Assembly (NCBI RefSeq): GCF_007830355.1
Contig: NZ_VLKO01000005.1
Location: forward strand, 186,001 to 250,000
DNA from: Flavobacterium tiangeerense
GTDB taxonomy: Bacteria > Bacteroidota > Bacteroidia > Flavobacteriales > Flavobacteriaceae
Direction of reading: 5' to 3'
DNA: 64,000 nucleotides
Shown here: in pieces, positions 1-8,823 of the stretch
How the letters are laid out: each line of letters opens with the position of its first letter
How positions within the stretch are numbered: position 1 is the stretch's first letter
Program-made: the position numbers and the translations under genes
The notes under the pieces: generated by a model
What the model saw: only the letters and a program-made list of their open reading frames with translations
What the model was told of the DNA's origin: nothing
Database searches by the model: none

Positions 1-89
1 TCAAGACTATTTCTTAAGGACTTGGAAACGGTAGAAATGGAAACGTCTAATTCTTTTGCAATTTGTTTAAGCGTTATTTTCCTTTTCAT
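1..89 (-). CDS. LacI-family transcriptional regulator, N-terminus only (partial)
   Basis: Reading back from the ATG at 87-89 gives about 29 residues that run off the window edge. The peptide contains LKQIAKELDVSISTVSKSLR, the helix-turn-helix and start of the hinge typical of LacI-family repressors. It is transcribed divergently from the susC gene, the usual position of the maltose/starch regulator in flavobacterial starch loci. I infer that it controls that locus; the ligand-binding domain is outside the window. Confidence 0.85.
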   Translation of the reverse strand, partial: MKRKITLKQIAKELDVSISTVSKSLRNSL

Positions 90-194
90 GATAGCATTTG
101 ATATAATTTAATTCTCAATAAAGATAAAATTAAATTTTTAATATGGTAATTATACTCTCAAAATTTTCAATAAAACAGAAAGTTTTCAACACTA

Positions 195-229
195 TTACGT
201 TTTCGTAACCTGATATTTTTTTTACCTTG
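195..229 (+). promoter_or_regulatory. Candidate LacI operator and promoter of the susC operon
   Basis: TTACG (195-199) and CGTAA (204-208) form an inverted repeat around TTTT, a CG-containing palindrome of the sort LacI proteins bind. TACCTTG at 223-229 resembles the Bacteroidota -7 box (TAnnTTTG), and the T-rich loop of the palindrome sits about 19 bases upstream, where the -33 element belongs. Binding here would block the promoter. The leader to the susC start would be about 90 bases. The assignment is inference from pattern and position. Confidence 0.4.
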
Positions 230-325
230 TTGTGTGTATTAAATTTTACATAAATTTAACATTCGAAGTAATTGTTAAAGCTATAACGCAACCAAAACAA
301 AATTAAATTAAAATAAACAAAAAGT

Positions 326-3271
326 ATGAAAACAATTTATAAAAAGTTGTTGATTTTAGTACTGCTACTCCCATTTAGTATTCTGGCTCAGAGTACAGTA
401 AGTGGAACTGTTGTTGATAAAACCACAGGTCAACCTATTCCTGGAGTAAACGTCAACGTTCAAGGTATTAAAAATGGAGTGTCTACAGATTACGAAGGGA
501 AATACCAAATTAACAATGTAAAAACAGGTGATAAGATTGTTTATTCTTTTATAGGATATACAACTGCTGTTGTAGAATTCCTAAGTCAAAAAACAGTTAA
601 TGTTAGCTTGCAAGAAGATTCAAACCAGTTAAAAGAGGTAGTGGTGCAAGTAGGTTACGGAACTGTTAAGAAAAAAGATGCTACTGGGGCAGTAACTGTA
701 TTAGGTACAAAAGACTTTAACAAAGGAGCAAACGTAACTGCTGAGAATTTATTAAACGGTAGAGTAGCTGGTGTTACTGTGAATACTAGTGGTGCGCCAG
801 GTTCTGGTTCTCAAATTAGAATTCGTGGTGGATCATCTTTATTTGCAAGTAATGATCCTTTAATTGTTATTGATGGATTACCTATAGAGAATAATTCAGA
901 TAAAAACTTTGGTTCAACTTCTATTTTAGCTTCAATCAATCCAAGTACTATTGAGTCTATGACTGTATTAAAAGATGCTTCGGCTACTGCTATTTACGGG
1001 TCAAGAGCTTCTAATGGAGTGATTATCATTACTACTAAAAAAGGAAGTAAAAACTTAGCTGTTGATTATAATTTTCAATACGGAAGTGGATCACTTGATA
1101 AAACGATTCCAGTATTTAATGCAGACCAATTTAGAGCATTAATTGCAGATAAGCGTCCGAGTGATTTATCTAAACTAGGTACTGCAAACACGGATTGGCA
1201 AAAAGCAATTTATAGAAAAACTGATTATGTTGATAATAACATTTCTATAAGAGGAAACTTGTTCAACGCAATACCTACTCGATTAACTGTAGGTAATACG
1301 TACCAAGAAGGATTACGATTAACGAATACGTTCAATAGAAATACAGTAGGTTTAGCATTAAACCCTTCCTTCTTGAAAGATCATTTAAGAATAAAATTGA
1401 ATGCCAATTACGCTAACGAGAAAAATAGATTTGCAGAAGGTGTTGAGGGTTCAGCAATTCGTTTTGATCCTACACAACCTATTTACAGCGCAGGTTCTAT
1501 TTATGGTGGTTTCTTTGAATATTACAATCGAAGCAACGGTGAATTGTCTCCTAATTCACCACGTAATCCAGTTGCTCAATTGTTACAAACATTTGATAAA
1601 GGATTAAATAATAGATTTTTTGGTAACTTTGAGGTAGATTATAAATTTCATTTCATGCCAGCTTTACGAGCTGTAGTAAATGCAGGTTTTGACCAAGCGG
1701 ATGGAGAAAGGTCCAAAACAGCTTCGAGATTTGCTGCGAGCTCAGGTGCAAATAACAATACGCCTTTTGGGACAAATGAATTTTCAAAAAGCGAAAGGAA
1801 AAACAAGTTGCTAGATGCTTATTTAGTGTACAACAAAACATTTGATAAACTTGTTTTTGATGCTACAGTAGGATACTCTTATCAAAAATGGGATTCATAT
1901 AATTATGTAACAGGAAATACAAACAATCCAAATTTACTACCAGCCTCTCAGGGTGGTTTCCCGGTAACTTATATTGATATAGATAGAGTAAATGTTGGAT
2001 TCTTTGGAAGATCTAACTTAAATTTTAATGATAAATATTTATTAACTTTATCTTATAGAAGAGACGGTTCTTCTCGTTTTGATAAAAACAATAAATGGGC
2101 AAATTTTCCCGCTGCTGCATTTGCTTGGAAAATTAAAGAAGATTTATTGTCAAATAATACTACAGTATCTGACTTAAAATTGAGAGTAGGATATGGTATT
2201 ACTGGGCAACAAGAAATAGGTAATAATAATGATTACTTACAACAATATAATTTAGGAAGCGGTAGCTCTCAATATTATTTTGGTTCGGTTGCCTTGCCTA
2301 TTGCGGTTTCTGCAAGACAAAGTGCTAACCTTAAATGGGAAGAAACTACTACTTATAACGCCGGTTTAGATTTTGGTTTGTATGACAATAGAATTACAGG
2401 TAGTGTTGAGGTTTTTTACAAAGACTCTAAAGATTTATTAGCTGATGTTGCTACTGCTGATGGAAGTAACTTTTCTAACCGATCTTGGCAAAACATTGGT
2501 AGCTTTACTACAAAAGGAGTTGAACTATCATTGAGTGCTGATATTATTAGATCAGAAGCTGTAAACTGGAATTTAAACTTTAATGCAACTACTTTTCAAA
2601 GAGAGATAACAAAATTAACAACAGATTTAATTGTAACAGGTGATCTTATTGCAGGTACAGGAAGTCAAGGGCAAGTACATCAAGTAGGTTTTGCACCAAA
2701 CTCTTTTTTGTTGTACAAACAATTATTTGATACTTCAGGAAAACCAATTGAGAATGGATATCAAGATTTAAATAATGATGGTGTGATCAATGCTAATGAT
2801 AAATATGTATACAGAAATCCAGATCCAAAAGCTACTTTTGGTTTTGCATCAACATTAAATTATAAAAACCTTGATTTCTCTTTCAACTTAAGAGCGAGTT
2901 TAGGAAATAGAGTTCTAAACGCTGTAAATGCTGGTAGAGCTCAATATGATCAATTAGTACCTGATGCTATGGTAGGTAACATTCCTACATCAGTTTTAGA
3001 TACTGATTTTAAAACAACATCAAATGTATTTTTATCTGATTTGTATGTAGAAAACGCATCGTTTTTAAGAATGGATAACATCACATTAGGGTACACTTTC
3101 CCAAAATGGTTAGAAGGTAAAGCATCACTACGTTTGTTTGCTGGAATGCAAAACGTTTTTGTAATTTCTGATTATTCAGGTTTGGATCCAGAGGTTGCTA
3201 ATAATGGTGTTGATAAAACAATTTATCCTAGACAACGTTCTATTTTAGGTGGGGTTAATGTTAAATTTTAA
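326..3271 (+). CDS. susC: SusC/RagA-family TonB-dependent outer-membrane transporter
   Basis: A 981-residue outer-membrane barrel that imports oligosaccharides with energy from TonB. The signal peptide ends near ILAQ (about residue 22). A carboxypeptidase-like domain follows (about 25-100, VSGTVVDKTTGQPIPGVNV), then the plug with the SusC signature region (about 105-235, including GAPGSGSQIRIRGGSSLFA and ASATAIYGSRASNGVIIIT), then the barrel. It ends in an aromatic-rich strand with a terminal Phe (GGVNVKF). The next gene, susD, starts 10 bases downstream, so the two are an operon, and a GH13 amylase follows. The context points to starch or maltodextrin as substrate; the sequence alone does not fix the glycan. 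Confidence 0.95.
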   Translation: MKTIYKKLLILVLLLPFSILAQSTVSGTVVDKTTGQPIPGVNVNVQGIKNGVSTDYEGKYQINNVKTGDKIVYSFIGYTTAVVEFLSQKTVNVSLQEDSNQLKEVVVQVGYGTVKKKDATGAVTVLGTKDFNKGANVTAENLLNGRVAGVTVNTSGAPGSGSQIRIRGGSSLFASNDPLIVIDGLPIENNSDKNFGSTSILASINPSTIESMTVLKDASATAIYGSRASNGVIIITTKKGSKNLAVDYNFQYGSGSLDKTIPVFNADQFRALIADKRPSDLSKLGTANTDWQKAIYRKTDYVDNNISIRGNLFNAIPTRLTVGNTYQEGLRLTNTFNRNTVGLALNPSFLKDHLRIKLNANYANEKNRFAEGVEGSAIRFDPTQPIYSAGSIYGGFFEYYNRSNGELSPNSPRNPVAQLLQTFDKGLNNRFFGNFEVDYKFHFMPALRAVVNAGFDQADGERSKTASRFAASSGANNNTPFGTNEFSKSERKNKLLDAYLVYNKTFDKLVFDATVGYSYQKWDSYNYVTGNTNNPNLLPASQGGFPVTYIDIDRVNVGFFGRSNLNFNDKYLLTLSYRRDGSSRFDKNNKWANFPAAAFAWKIKEDLLSNNTTVSDLKLRVGYGITGQQEIGNNNDYLQQYNLGSGSSQYYFGSVALPIAVSARQSANLKWEETTTYNAGLDFGLYDNRITGSVEVFYKDSKDLLADVATADGSNFSNRSWQNIGSFTTKGVELSLSADIIRSEAVNWNLNFNATTFQREITKLTTDLIVTGDLIAGTGSQGQVHQVGFAPNSFLLYKQLFDTSGKPIENGYQDLNNDGVINANDKYVYRNPDPKATFGFASTLNYKNLDFSFNLRASLGNRVLNAVNAGRAQYDQLVPDAMVGNIPTSVLDTDFKTTSNVFLSDLYVENASFLRMDNITLGYTFPKWLEGKASLRLFAGMQNVFVISDYSGLDPEVANNGVDKTIYPRQRSILGGVNVKF

Positions 3272-3281
3272 TAATTAAATT

Positions 3282-4892
3282 ATGAAAAAAATAAATTTTA
3301 TTTACATACTATTTGCTTTCGCGACCTTACAATCGTGTACTGGTGATTTAGATGTTGTAGCTGAGGATTCTCGTGTGCTAACGCCTGCGGAGTTGTTTTC
3401 TACGCCTCAAGGGTACAAGCAAGCACTAGGAGGAGTTTACGGTAATTTAAGCTTGACAGGAACTGGTGATGCTGGTTCGTCTTTCTTACAGGGTATTGAT
3501 GCCGGTACAAGCCAGTTTGGTCGTTGTATGTGGTATTTACAAAATTTAACTACTGATGAGGTAGTGTGGACTTATGAGAATGACGAAGGGACTGCTGAAC
3601 TTCAGCGTAATATATGGTCATCTGCTAATCCTATTTTATTGGGAATGTTTAGTAGAACCATGGCTGAGGTTGCTCTAGCTAATGATTTCTTGAGACAATC
3701 TACTCCAGCTTTGCTTAGTTCAAGAGGAATTACAAGTCCAGCCGATGTTGCTGAGATCAATTTTTATAGAAATGAAGTACGTGTATTAAGAGCATTTGCT
3801 TATTATAACATGATGGACTTGTTTGGTAAAGCACCGTTTGTTACTGAAAATGATCCTTTAGATTTTAAAGGGCCACAGTATAACAGACAACAGCTTTTTA
3901 CTTTTATTGAAAAAGAATTAAATGAAGTTATTCCTAATTTAAAAGCGGCTAGAACAAATGAGTACGGAAGGCTAGACAAAGCTATGGCTCAAATGATTTT
4001 GGCTAAGATGTATTTGAATGCTCAAGTTTACATTGGTACTCCAAAGTTTGCTGAGTGTATGGCAAAATGTCAAGAGGTAATTGCTGGTGGATATACCTTA
4101 ACTACAAAATACCTTGACAACTTTAAGGCAAATAACCACACTTCATCTGAAATGATTTTTACATTACAATCAGACGGGGTAAAAACTCAAAATTATGGTG
4201 CAACAACTGTTATGATTAACGGACAAGTTGGTTCGGTTGAGTCTAATGGTGCTGAGTTTGCTGTAGGTGGTTGGGGTGGTGCCCTTAGACTTAGAAAACA
4301 ATTTGTTGAAAAGTTTGATGGTTCTCAATTTAATAATGATGAGAGAAAAACGTATTCTGCAGGGTCTAGACCTATTGATATTGCTGATTTGACCAATGCT
4401 GGACAAGGTTACATTTTACGCAAATATTCTAATAAAACAACAACAGGTGTTGCTGGTGTAAACTCTACTTTTGTAGATACTGATTTTCCACTTTTTAGAT
4501 TAGCTGATGCCTATTTGATGTATGCTGAAGCTCAAATGAGAAAAGATGGTGCTACAAACACTAACAATGCTACAACAGCAACTGCTCAGTCATTAACTTA
4601 TATTAATGCTTTAAGACAACGTGCAAATGGTGGAGCAACAATTGCAAATGTTACGCAATCACAAGTGAATCTTGATTTTATGATTGACGAAAGATCACGT
4701 GAATTACATTGGGAAGGACACAGACGACAAGATTTGATTCGTTTTAACAAATATGGTGGTGGATCTTACAATTGGGCTTGGAAAGGTAATATTGCAAATG
4801 GAACTTCTATTCCTTCTGAGTTGAATGTGTTTCCACTTCCTAGCGCTTCTATTACTGCAAATCCAAACTTAACTCAAAACACGGGTTACTAA
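3282..4892 (+). CDS. susD: SusD/RagB-family starch-binding outer-membrane lipoprotein
   Basis: A 536-residue lipoprotein that caps the SusC barrel and binds the glycan at the cell surface. The signal peptide ends in a lipobox at LQSC (Cys about residue 19). The N-terminal part carries the helical TPR-like fold of the family (RNEVRVLRAFAYYNMMDLFG near residues 165-185). The C-terminal part has the RagB/SusD signature (FMIDERSRELHWEGHRRQDL near 465-485) and the typical NPNLTQNTGY end. Spacing to susC is 10 bases, and the SusE-like gene follows 29 bases later. The glycan is inferred from the neighbouring amylase. Confidence 0.95.
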   Translation: MKKINFIYILFAFATLQSCTGDLDVVAEDSRVLTPAELFSTPQGYKQALGGVYGNLSLTGTGDAGSSFLQGIDAGTSQFGRCMWYLQNLTTDEVVWTYENDEGTAELQRNIWSSANPILLGMFSRTMAEVALANDFLRQSTPALLSSRGITSPADVAEINFYRNEVRVLRAFAYYNMMDLFGKAPFVTENDPLDFKGPQYNRQQLFTFIEKELNEVIPNLKAARTNEYGRLDKAMAQMILAKMYLNAQVYIGTPKFAECMAKCQEVIAGGYTLTTKYLDNFKANNHTSSEMIFTLQSDGVKTQNYGATTVMINGQVGSVESNGAEFAVGGWGGALRLRKQFVEKFDGSQFNNDERKTYSAGSRPIDIADLTNAGQGYILRKYSNKTTTGVAGVNSTFVDTDFPLFRLADAYLMYAEAQMRKDGATNTNNATTATAQSLTYINALRQRANGGATIANVTQSQVNLDFMIDERSRELHWEGHRRQDLIRFNKYGGGSYNWAWKGNIANGTSIPSELNVFPLPSASITANPNLTQNTGY

Positions 4893-4921
4893 TATAATAT
4901 TTAATTCAAAAAACATAAAAG

Positions 4922-5743
4922 ATGAAAAATTTTAATAAAATTGTACTGGCTATGTTAAGTTTAGTAGCCATTTCATGTACCGATGACATTCAAAATACAG
5001 ATAGAGAGCCTGTAGCAGCAACTACTGCACCTGTATTATTGACTCCAAAAGGAGATTTTAATATTGTCCTTACAAAGGCTACCGAAAAGGATATTGCAAC
5101 AACAATGGTTTGGGATGACGCTGCTTATGCGGGAACTTCAACTGTTGTAAACTACAGTATTGAAATTGCAAAAGCAGGTACTAAATTTGCTACTCCAACG
5201 GTAGTAACTACAACTACAAGTCGTTTTAAAAGTATTACAGTTGCTGAGTTAAACGCAGCTTTAATAAACGGAGGTTTTATAGACAAGCAAGAAAATCTAG
5301 TTGATATTCGTATTAAATCATCAGTGGGTGCTGCTGCAACTGCTGCTCAATTTTCTAATTCGTTTACAATCAAAGCTACTCCATACCGTGTACCACTAGC
5401 ATCATCACACTGGTTAGTAGGTGCTGCCACTCCTGGTGGATGGACATGGGATAACGATGCAGAAACTGAGTTTCCTCTTGTACAGGGTCAAACTAATGTG
5501 TACCAAGTATCAGTCGTATTGAAAAACGGTGAAGCATTTCGTATCTTTTTAGGAAATAACTTTACAAGCAACGGAAATTGGGATTCAAGTAGAAATTACC
5601 CATTTTATGCTAATTCAGGTTATACTATTACATCAGAGTTAGTTAATGCAAATGATGGAGATAGTAATTTTAAATATACAGGAACTACAGGTTTAAGAGT
5701 CCTGAAAGTAGATGGAGTTGCTAAGACGATCACTTTAAATTAA
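4922..5743 (+). CDS. SusE-like surface lipoprotein (outer-membrane starch-binding type)
   Basis: A 273-residue lipoprotein with lipobox AISC (Cys about residue 19). The first half (about 35-150) looks like the SusE N-terminal immunoglobulin-like domain: it has PVLLTPKGDFNIVLTK and a VVNYSIEIAKAGTKF strand pattern. The second half (about 155-273) is one aromatic-rich module (HWLVGAATPGGWTWDNDAETEFPL) like the starch-binding repeats of SusE/SusF. With one such module it is shorter than Bacteroides SusE or SusF. It is the last gene before a strong terminator. Its role is inferred to be extra glycan binding at the surface. Confidence 0.8.
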   Translation: MKNFNKIVLAMLSLVAISCTDDIQNTDREPVAATTAPVLLTPKGDFNIVLTKATEKDIATTMVWDDAAYAGTSTVVNYSIEIAKAGTKFATPTVVTTTTSRFKSITVAELNAALINGGFIDKQENLVDIRIKSSVGAAATAAQFSNSFTIKATPYRVPLASSHWLVGAATPGGWTWDNDAETEFPLVQGQTNVYQVSVVLKNGEAFRIFLGNNFTSNGNWDSSRNYPFYANSGYTITSELVNANDGDSNFKYTGTTGLRVLKVDGVAKTITLN

Positions 5744-5756
5744 ATTTTTTTTTTGA

Positions 5757-5793
5757 TAAAAAAGGGCTGTCAAATACCGATAGCCCTTTTTTT
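5757..5793 (+). terminator. Rho-independent terminator of the susCDE operon
   Basis: GGGCTGTC (5764-5771) pairs with GATAGCCC (5779-5786) with one G-U pair, flanked by A and T runs that lengthen the stem and give the U-tract. It lies 20 bases after the SusE stop and before the amylase ATG, so the amylase may be a separate unit or fed by read-through. Confidence 0.85.
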
Positions 5794-5821
5794 ATTTCAC
5801 TACATCTAACTCATTTAAACC

Positions 5822-8710
5822 ATGAAAAAAATACTATTTTTTGTGTTATTTGGTGTATCTCTATCGGTTTTTGGGCAACAACAAAACATAACGTACGTAA
5901 TTACTCCCTCAACTTTTGAAGAAACTAATTCTATAAATATTACCATCAATGGGAGTAGTCTAAATGAGTCTGCTTGGGGAGTAACGGGCAATGCTTTGTA
6001 TATTTGGGCATGGTCTTTTGACATCAATGATGCAAATATTGTTGATTGTCCTACTAATGGTGCGTGGACAGCATCGAATGAAGTGAACCGATTTACGTAT
6101 GATTCGGGCTCAGATACCTACACAAAAACATTTACTCCAAACACTTTTTACAGTAGAAACGGGATCGGAAGAATTGGTTTTTTAGTAAAAGCTAAAGACG
6201 GTACGGGAGATAAAAAATCGCAGGATATAATCAATGAAGTAGGTTCGTTTCAAGTAACATTGACTGCTCCTTCAGAAAACAGCGCAACTGTCATTTCTAC
6301 TGGCGGAAGTTTGAATATTTCAGCTTTAAATTCGGGTGGTAGTGCGAGTTATGTATTAAAAGCTAACGGAGTAACAGTAAACACAAACCCTGCTACTGCT
6401 AATTACAATTTTAATCAAACGGCAATTACTAGCAATCAAAATTACGAACTTCAAGTAACTCAAGGTACCACAACAATTAGTAAAAAATTTAGCGCTATTG
6501 TAAACCCAAATGCGGTTAGCGAAGTATTGCCAGCTGGTTTAGTAGATGGAATTAATTATAATACTGCCGATGCCTCAAAAGCAACACTTGTACTTGATGC
6601 GCCATTTAAAGATTTTGTTTACGTTGCAGGAAGTTTTAATAATTGGCAACCTACAGACGTTTATGCTATGAAAAAGGACCCGACCTCTGGGAAGTTTTGG
6701 TTAGAATTAACAGGCTTAACATCTGGAGTAAATTACACCTATCAATACTGGGTTGTTGATGCTACTCCAAGTGCTGGATCACCATCACTTGTAAAAACAG
6801 CCGATCCGTATTCGACGCTTGTATTATCTCCTTTTGATGATGGTGGAATCTCAGCAGCAAAGTATCCAAACATGCCTGTATATCCAGTAGGGCAAGAACG
6901 TGAGGTTACTGTTTTACAAACGGGTAAAGCACCTTATAACTGGAGCAGTGCTACCACCAACTTTGTGAAGCCAGAAAAAGAAAAACTAGTTGTTTACGAA
7001 TTATTAGTACGTGATTTTGATGCCAACCGCAGTTATCAAGATTTAATTAATAAGATTGATTATTTCAAAAATTTGAAAATCAATGCAATTGAGTTAATGC
7101 CAGTGATGGAATATGAAGGCAACGAAAGTTGGGGATACAACACCTCATTTCACATGGCATTAGACAAGTTTTATGGTACTTCTGATAAACTAAAAGAATT
7201 TATTGATTTGTGCCATCAAAACGGAATTGCAGTGATTCTTGATGTGGCGTTGAATCATGCTTTTGGTCGTAATCCTATGGTTCGTATGTGGATGAATGAT
7301 CCTGACGGTGATGGCTGGGGCTCTCCTTCTGCTGAGAATCCTTATTTTAATACAACAGCCATGCACAGTTACAGTGTGGGTGAAGATTTTAACCACCAGC
7401 AACTTAGAACACAAAACTACGTGCAACGTGTCATTAAACAATGGGTTGAAGAATATAAAATTGATGGATTTAGATGGGATTTAACCAAAGGGTTTACCCA
7501 AAATTGCCCAGCTAATGTGGCAGGTGGTCAGGAAAATTGTACTGGAAATAGACAGCAAGATAGAGTAGAGGTATTGCAAAAATATGCCGATTATTCTTGG
7601 AATTTAGATCCAAATCACTATGTTATTTTTGAACATTTAGGCGGAAATGACGAAGAACAGCAATGGGCAAATTACAGATTGAATGAAACTCCAAGTAAAG
7701 GAGTAATGATGTGGGGAATTTTGACGGGTCAATACAACAATCTTACTAAAGGATTTGCAGGAAATATATCAGGAATGAACGCTTCCAGTAGAGGGTTTAC
7801 AGCGCATCGATTAATGGGTTATGCTGAAAGTCATGATGAAGAACGTTTGATGTACAATAACTTACAGACCGGTAATAGTTCTGAAGCCAATCATGATGTT
7901 AAAAACTTGAATATTGCATTATCAAGAATGTCTGCTTTGGGAGCCGTTTCATTATTGGTTCCTGGACCAAAAATGATTTGGCAATTTGGGGAGCTAGGTT
8001 GGGAAAAGTCTATCTTTTCTTGTAATAATGGCGTTGTAAACACACCTTCTGATGGTACTTCTGGCGATTGTAAGCTAGATACAAAACCACAACCGCAATG
8101 GACTGGTAACTGGCTTGGGGATACCAATAGAAGTAAAATTTACGATGATTGGGCCAAAATGATTACTATGAAAACAATCGAACCGGTTTTTTCTGGTGCC
8201 GCAAGCATTGCAAACACGAGTTCGTTATACCCTAACATTAAAATTACAAACAGCGCTTTGGCTTCAAGCCAATTAAAAGATGTTTTGATTCTTGCTAATT
8301 TTAATGTAACCGCTCAAACAGTTCCATCTGGTTTTGCTTACACAGGCACATGGTATAATTTGATGGACAATAGTGAAATTGTAATTGCAAGTACATCACA
8401 ACCAATATCTCTACAGCCAGGTGAGTTTAAAATATACGGAAATAAAACAGCTTCTTTGGCAATTGCCGATTATGAAAAATCACCAACGATTGTTTTGTAT
8501 CCAAACCCAGCAACTGATTATTTTACATTGAATGAAACTATTTCTAAAGTGCAAATTTTTTCTATCACGGGACAATTGGTTAAAAGTTTTGATGCTACTA
8601 AAACAGCAGGATCTCCATTTTTAGTTAGTGATTTGAATCAAGGGCTTTATATCGTAAAAACATTTAATGAGAATAATTTCATGAAGGTCTTGAAGTTATT
8701 GAAGAATTAA
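5822..8710 (+). CDS. Secreted GH13 alpha-amylase with type IX secretion C-terminal domain
   Basis: A 962-residue extracellular starch-degrading enzyme. The signal peptide ends near VFGQ (about residue 19). Two N-terminal beta-rich regions follow; the second carries GSFNNWQP (about residue 270), as in CBM48/E-set modules of GH13 enzymes. The catalytic barrel shows the four conserved regions: DVALNH (about 474), GFRWDLTKG with nucleophile Asp553, IFEHLGG with acid/base Glu604, and ESHDEER with Asp672. Residues from about 890 (IVLYPNPATDYFTL to the C-terminal KVLKLLKN) form a type A T9SS sorting domain. Export is therefore through type IX secretion, unlike lipoprotein SusG of Bacteroides. Alpha-amylase or a related maltodextrin hydrolase is the likely specificity. 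Confidence 0.92.
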   Translation: MKKILFFVLFGVSLSVFGQQQNITYVITPSTFEETNSINITINGSSLNESAWGVTGNALYIWAWSFDINDANIVDCPTNGAWTASNEVNRFTYDSGSDTYTKTFTPNTFYSRNGIGRIGFLVKAKDGTGDKKSQDIINEVGSFQVTLTAPSENSATVISTGGSLNISALNSGGSASYVLKANGVTVNTNPATANYNFNQTAITSNQNYELQVTQGTTTISKKFSAIVNPNAVSEVLPAGLVDGINYNTADASKATLVLDAPFKDFVYVAGSFNNWQPTDVYAMKKDPTSGKFWLELTGLTSGVNYTYQYWVVDATPSAGSPSLVKTADPYSTLVLSPFDDGGISAAKYPNMPVYPVGQEREVTVLQTGKAPYNWSSATTNFVKPEKEKLVVYELLVRDFDANRSYQDLINKIDYFKNLKINAIELMPVMEYEGNESWGYNTSFHMALDKFYGTSDKLKEFIDLCHQNGIAVILDVALNHAFGRNPMVRMWMNDPDGDGWGSPSAENPYFNTTAMHSYSVGEDFNHQQLRTQNYVQRVIKQWVEEYKIDGFRWDLTKGFTQNCPANVAGGQENCTGNRQQDRVEVLQKYADYSWNLDPNHYVIFEHLGGNDEEQQWANYRLNETPSKGVMMWGILTGQYNNLTKGFAGNISGMNASSRGFTAHRLMGYAESHDEERLMYNNLQTGNSSEANHDVKNLNIALSRMSALGAVSLLVPGPKMIWQFGELGWEKSIFSCNNGVVNTPSDGTSGDCKLDTKPQPQWTGNWLGDTNRSKIYDDWAKMITMKTIEPVFSGAASIANTSSLYPNIKITNSALASSQLKDVLILANFNVTAQTVPSGFAYTGTWYNLMDNSEIVIASTSQPISLQPGEFKIYGNKTASLAIADYEKSPTIVLYPNPATDYFTLNETISKVQIFSITGQLVKSFDATKTAGSPFLVSDLNQGLYIVKTFNENNFMKVLKLLKN

Positions 8711-8728
8711 TATTTGGTTGAATTAGTG

Positions 8729-8763
8729 AAAAACGGCTGTCCCTAAAAAGACAGCCGTTTTTG
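8729..8763 (+). terminator. Terminator of the amylase gene
   Basis: An 11-base stem, AAACGGCTGTC with GACAGCCGTTT, starts about 20 bases after the amylase stop, and the T-run continues to 8763. Confidence 0.85.
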
Positions 8764-8770
8764 TATAAAA

Positions 8771-8800
8771 AAAAACTGCTCCAGAAATGAAGCAGTTTTT
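8771..8800 (-). terminator. Terminator of the minus-strand acs operon
   Basis: AAAAACTGCT (8771-8780) and AGCAGTTTTT (8791-8800) are a perfect 10-base inverted repeat located just past the acs stop. Symmetric A/T flanks would let it work in both directions in this convergent gap. Confidence 0.8.
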
Positions 8801-8823
8801 CAACAACAAATTAAAACTAAAAA

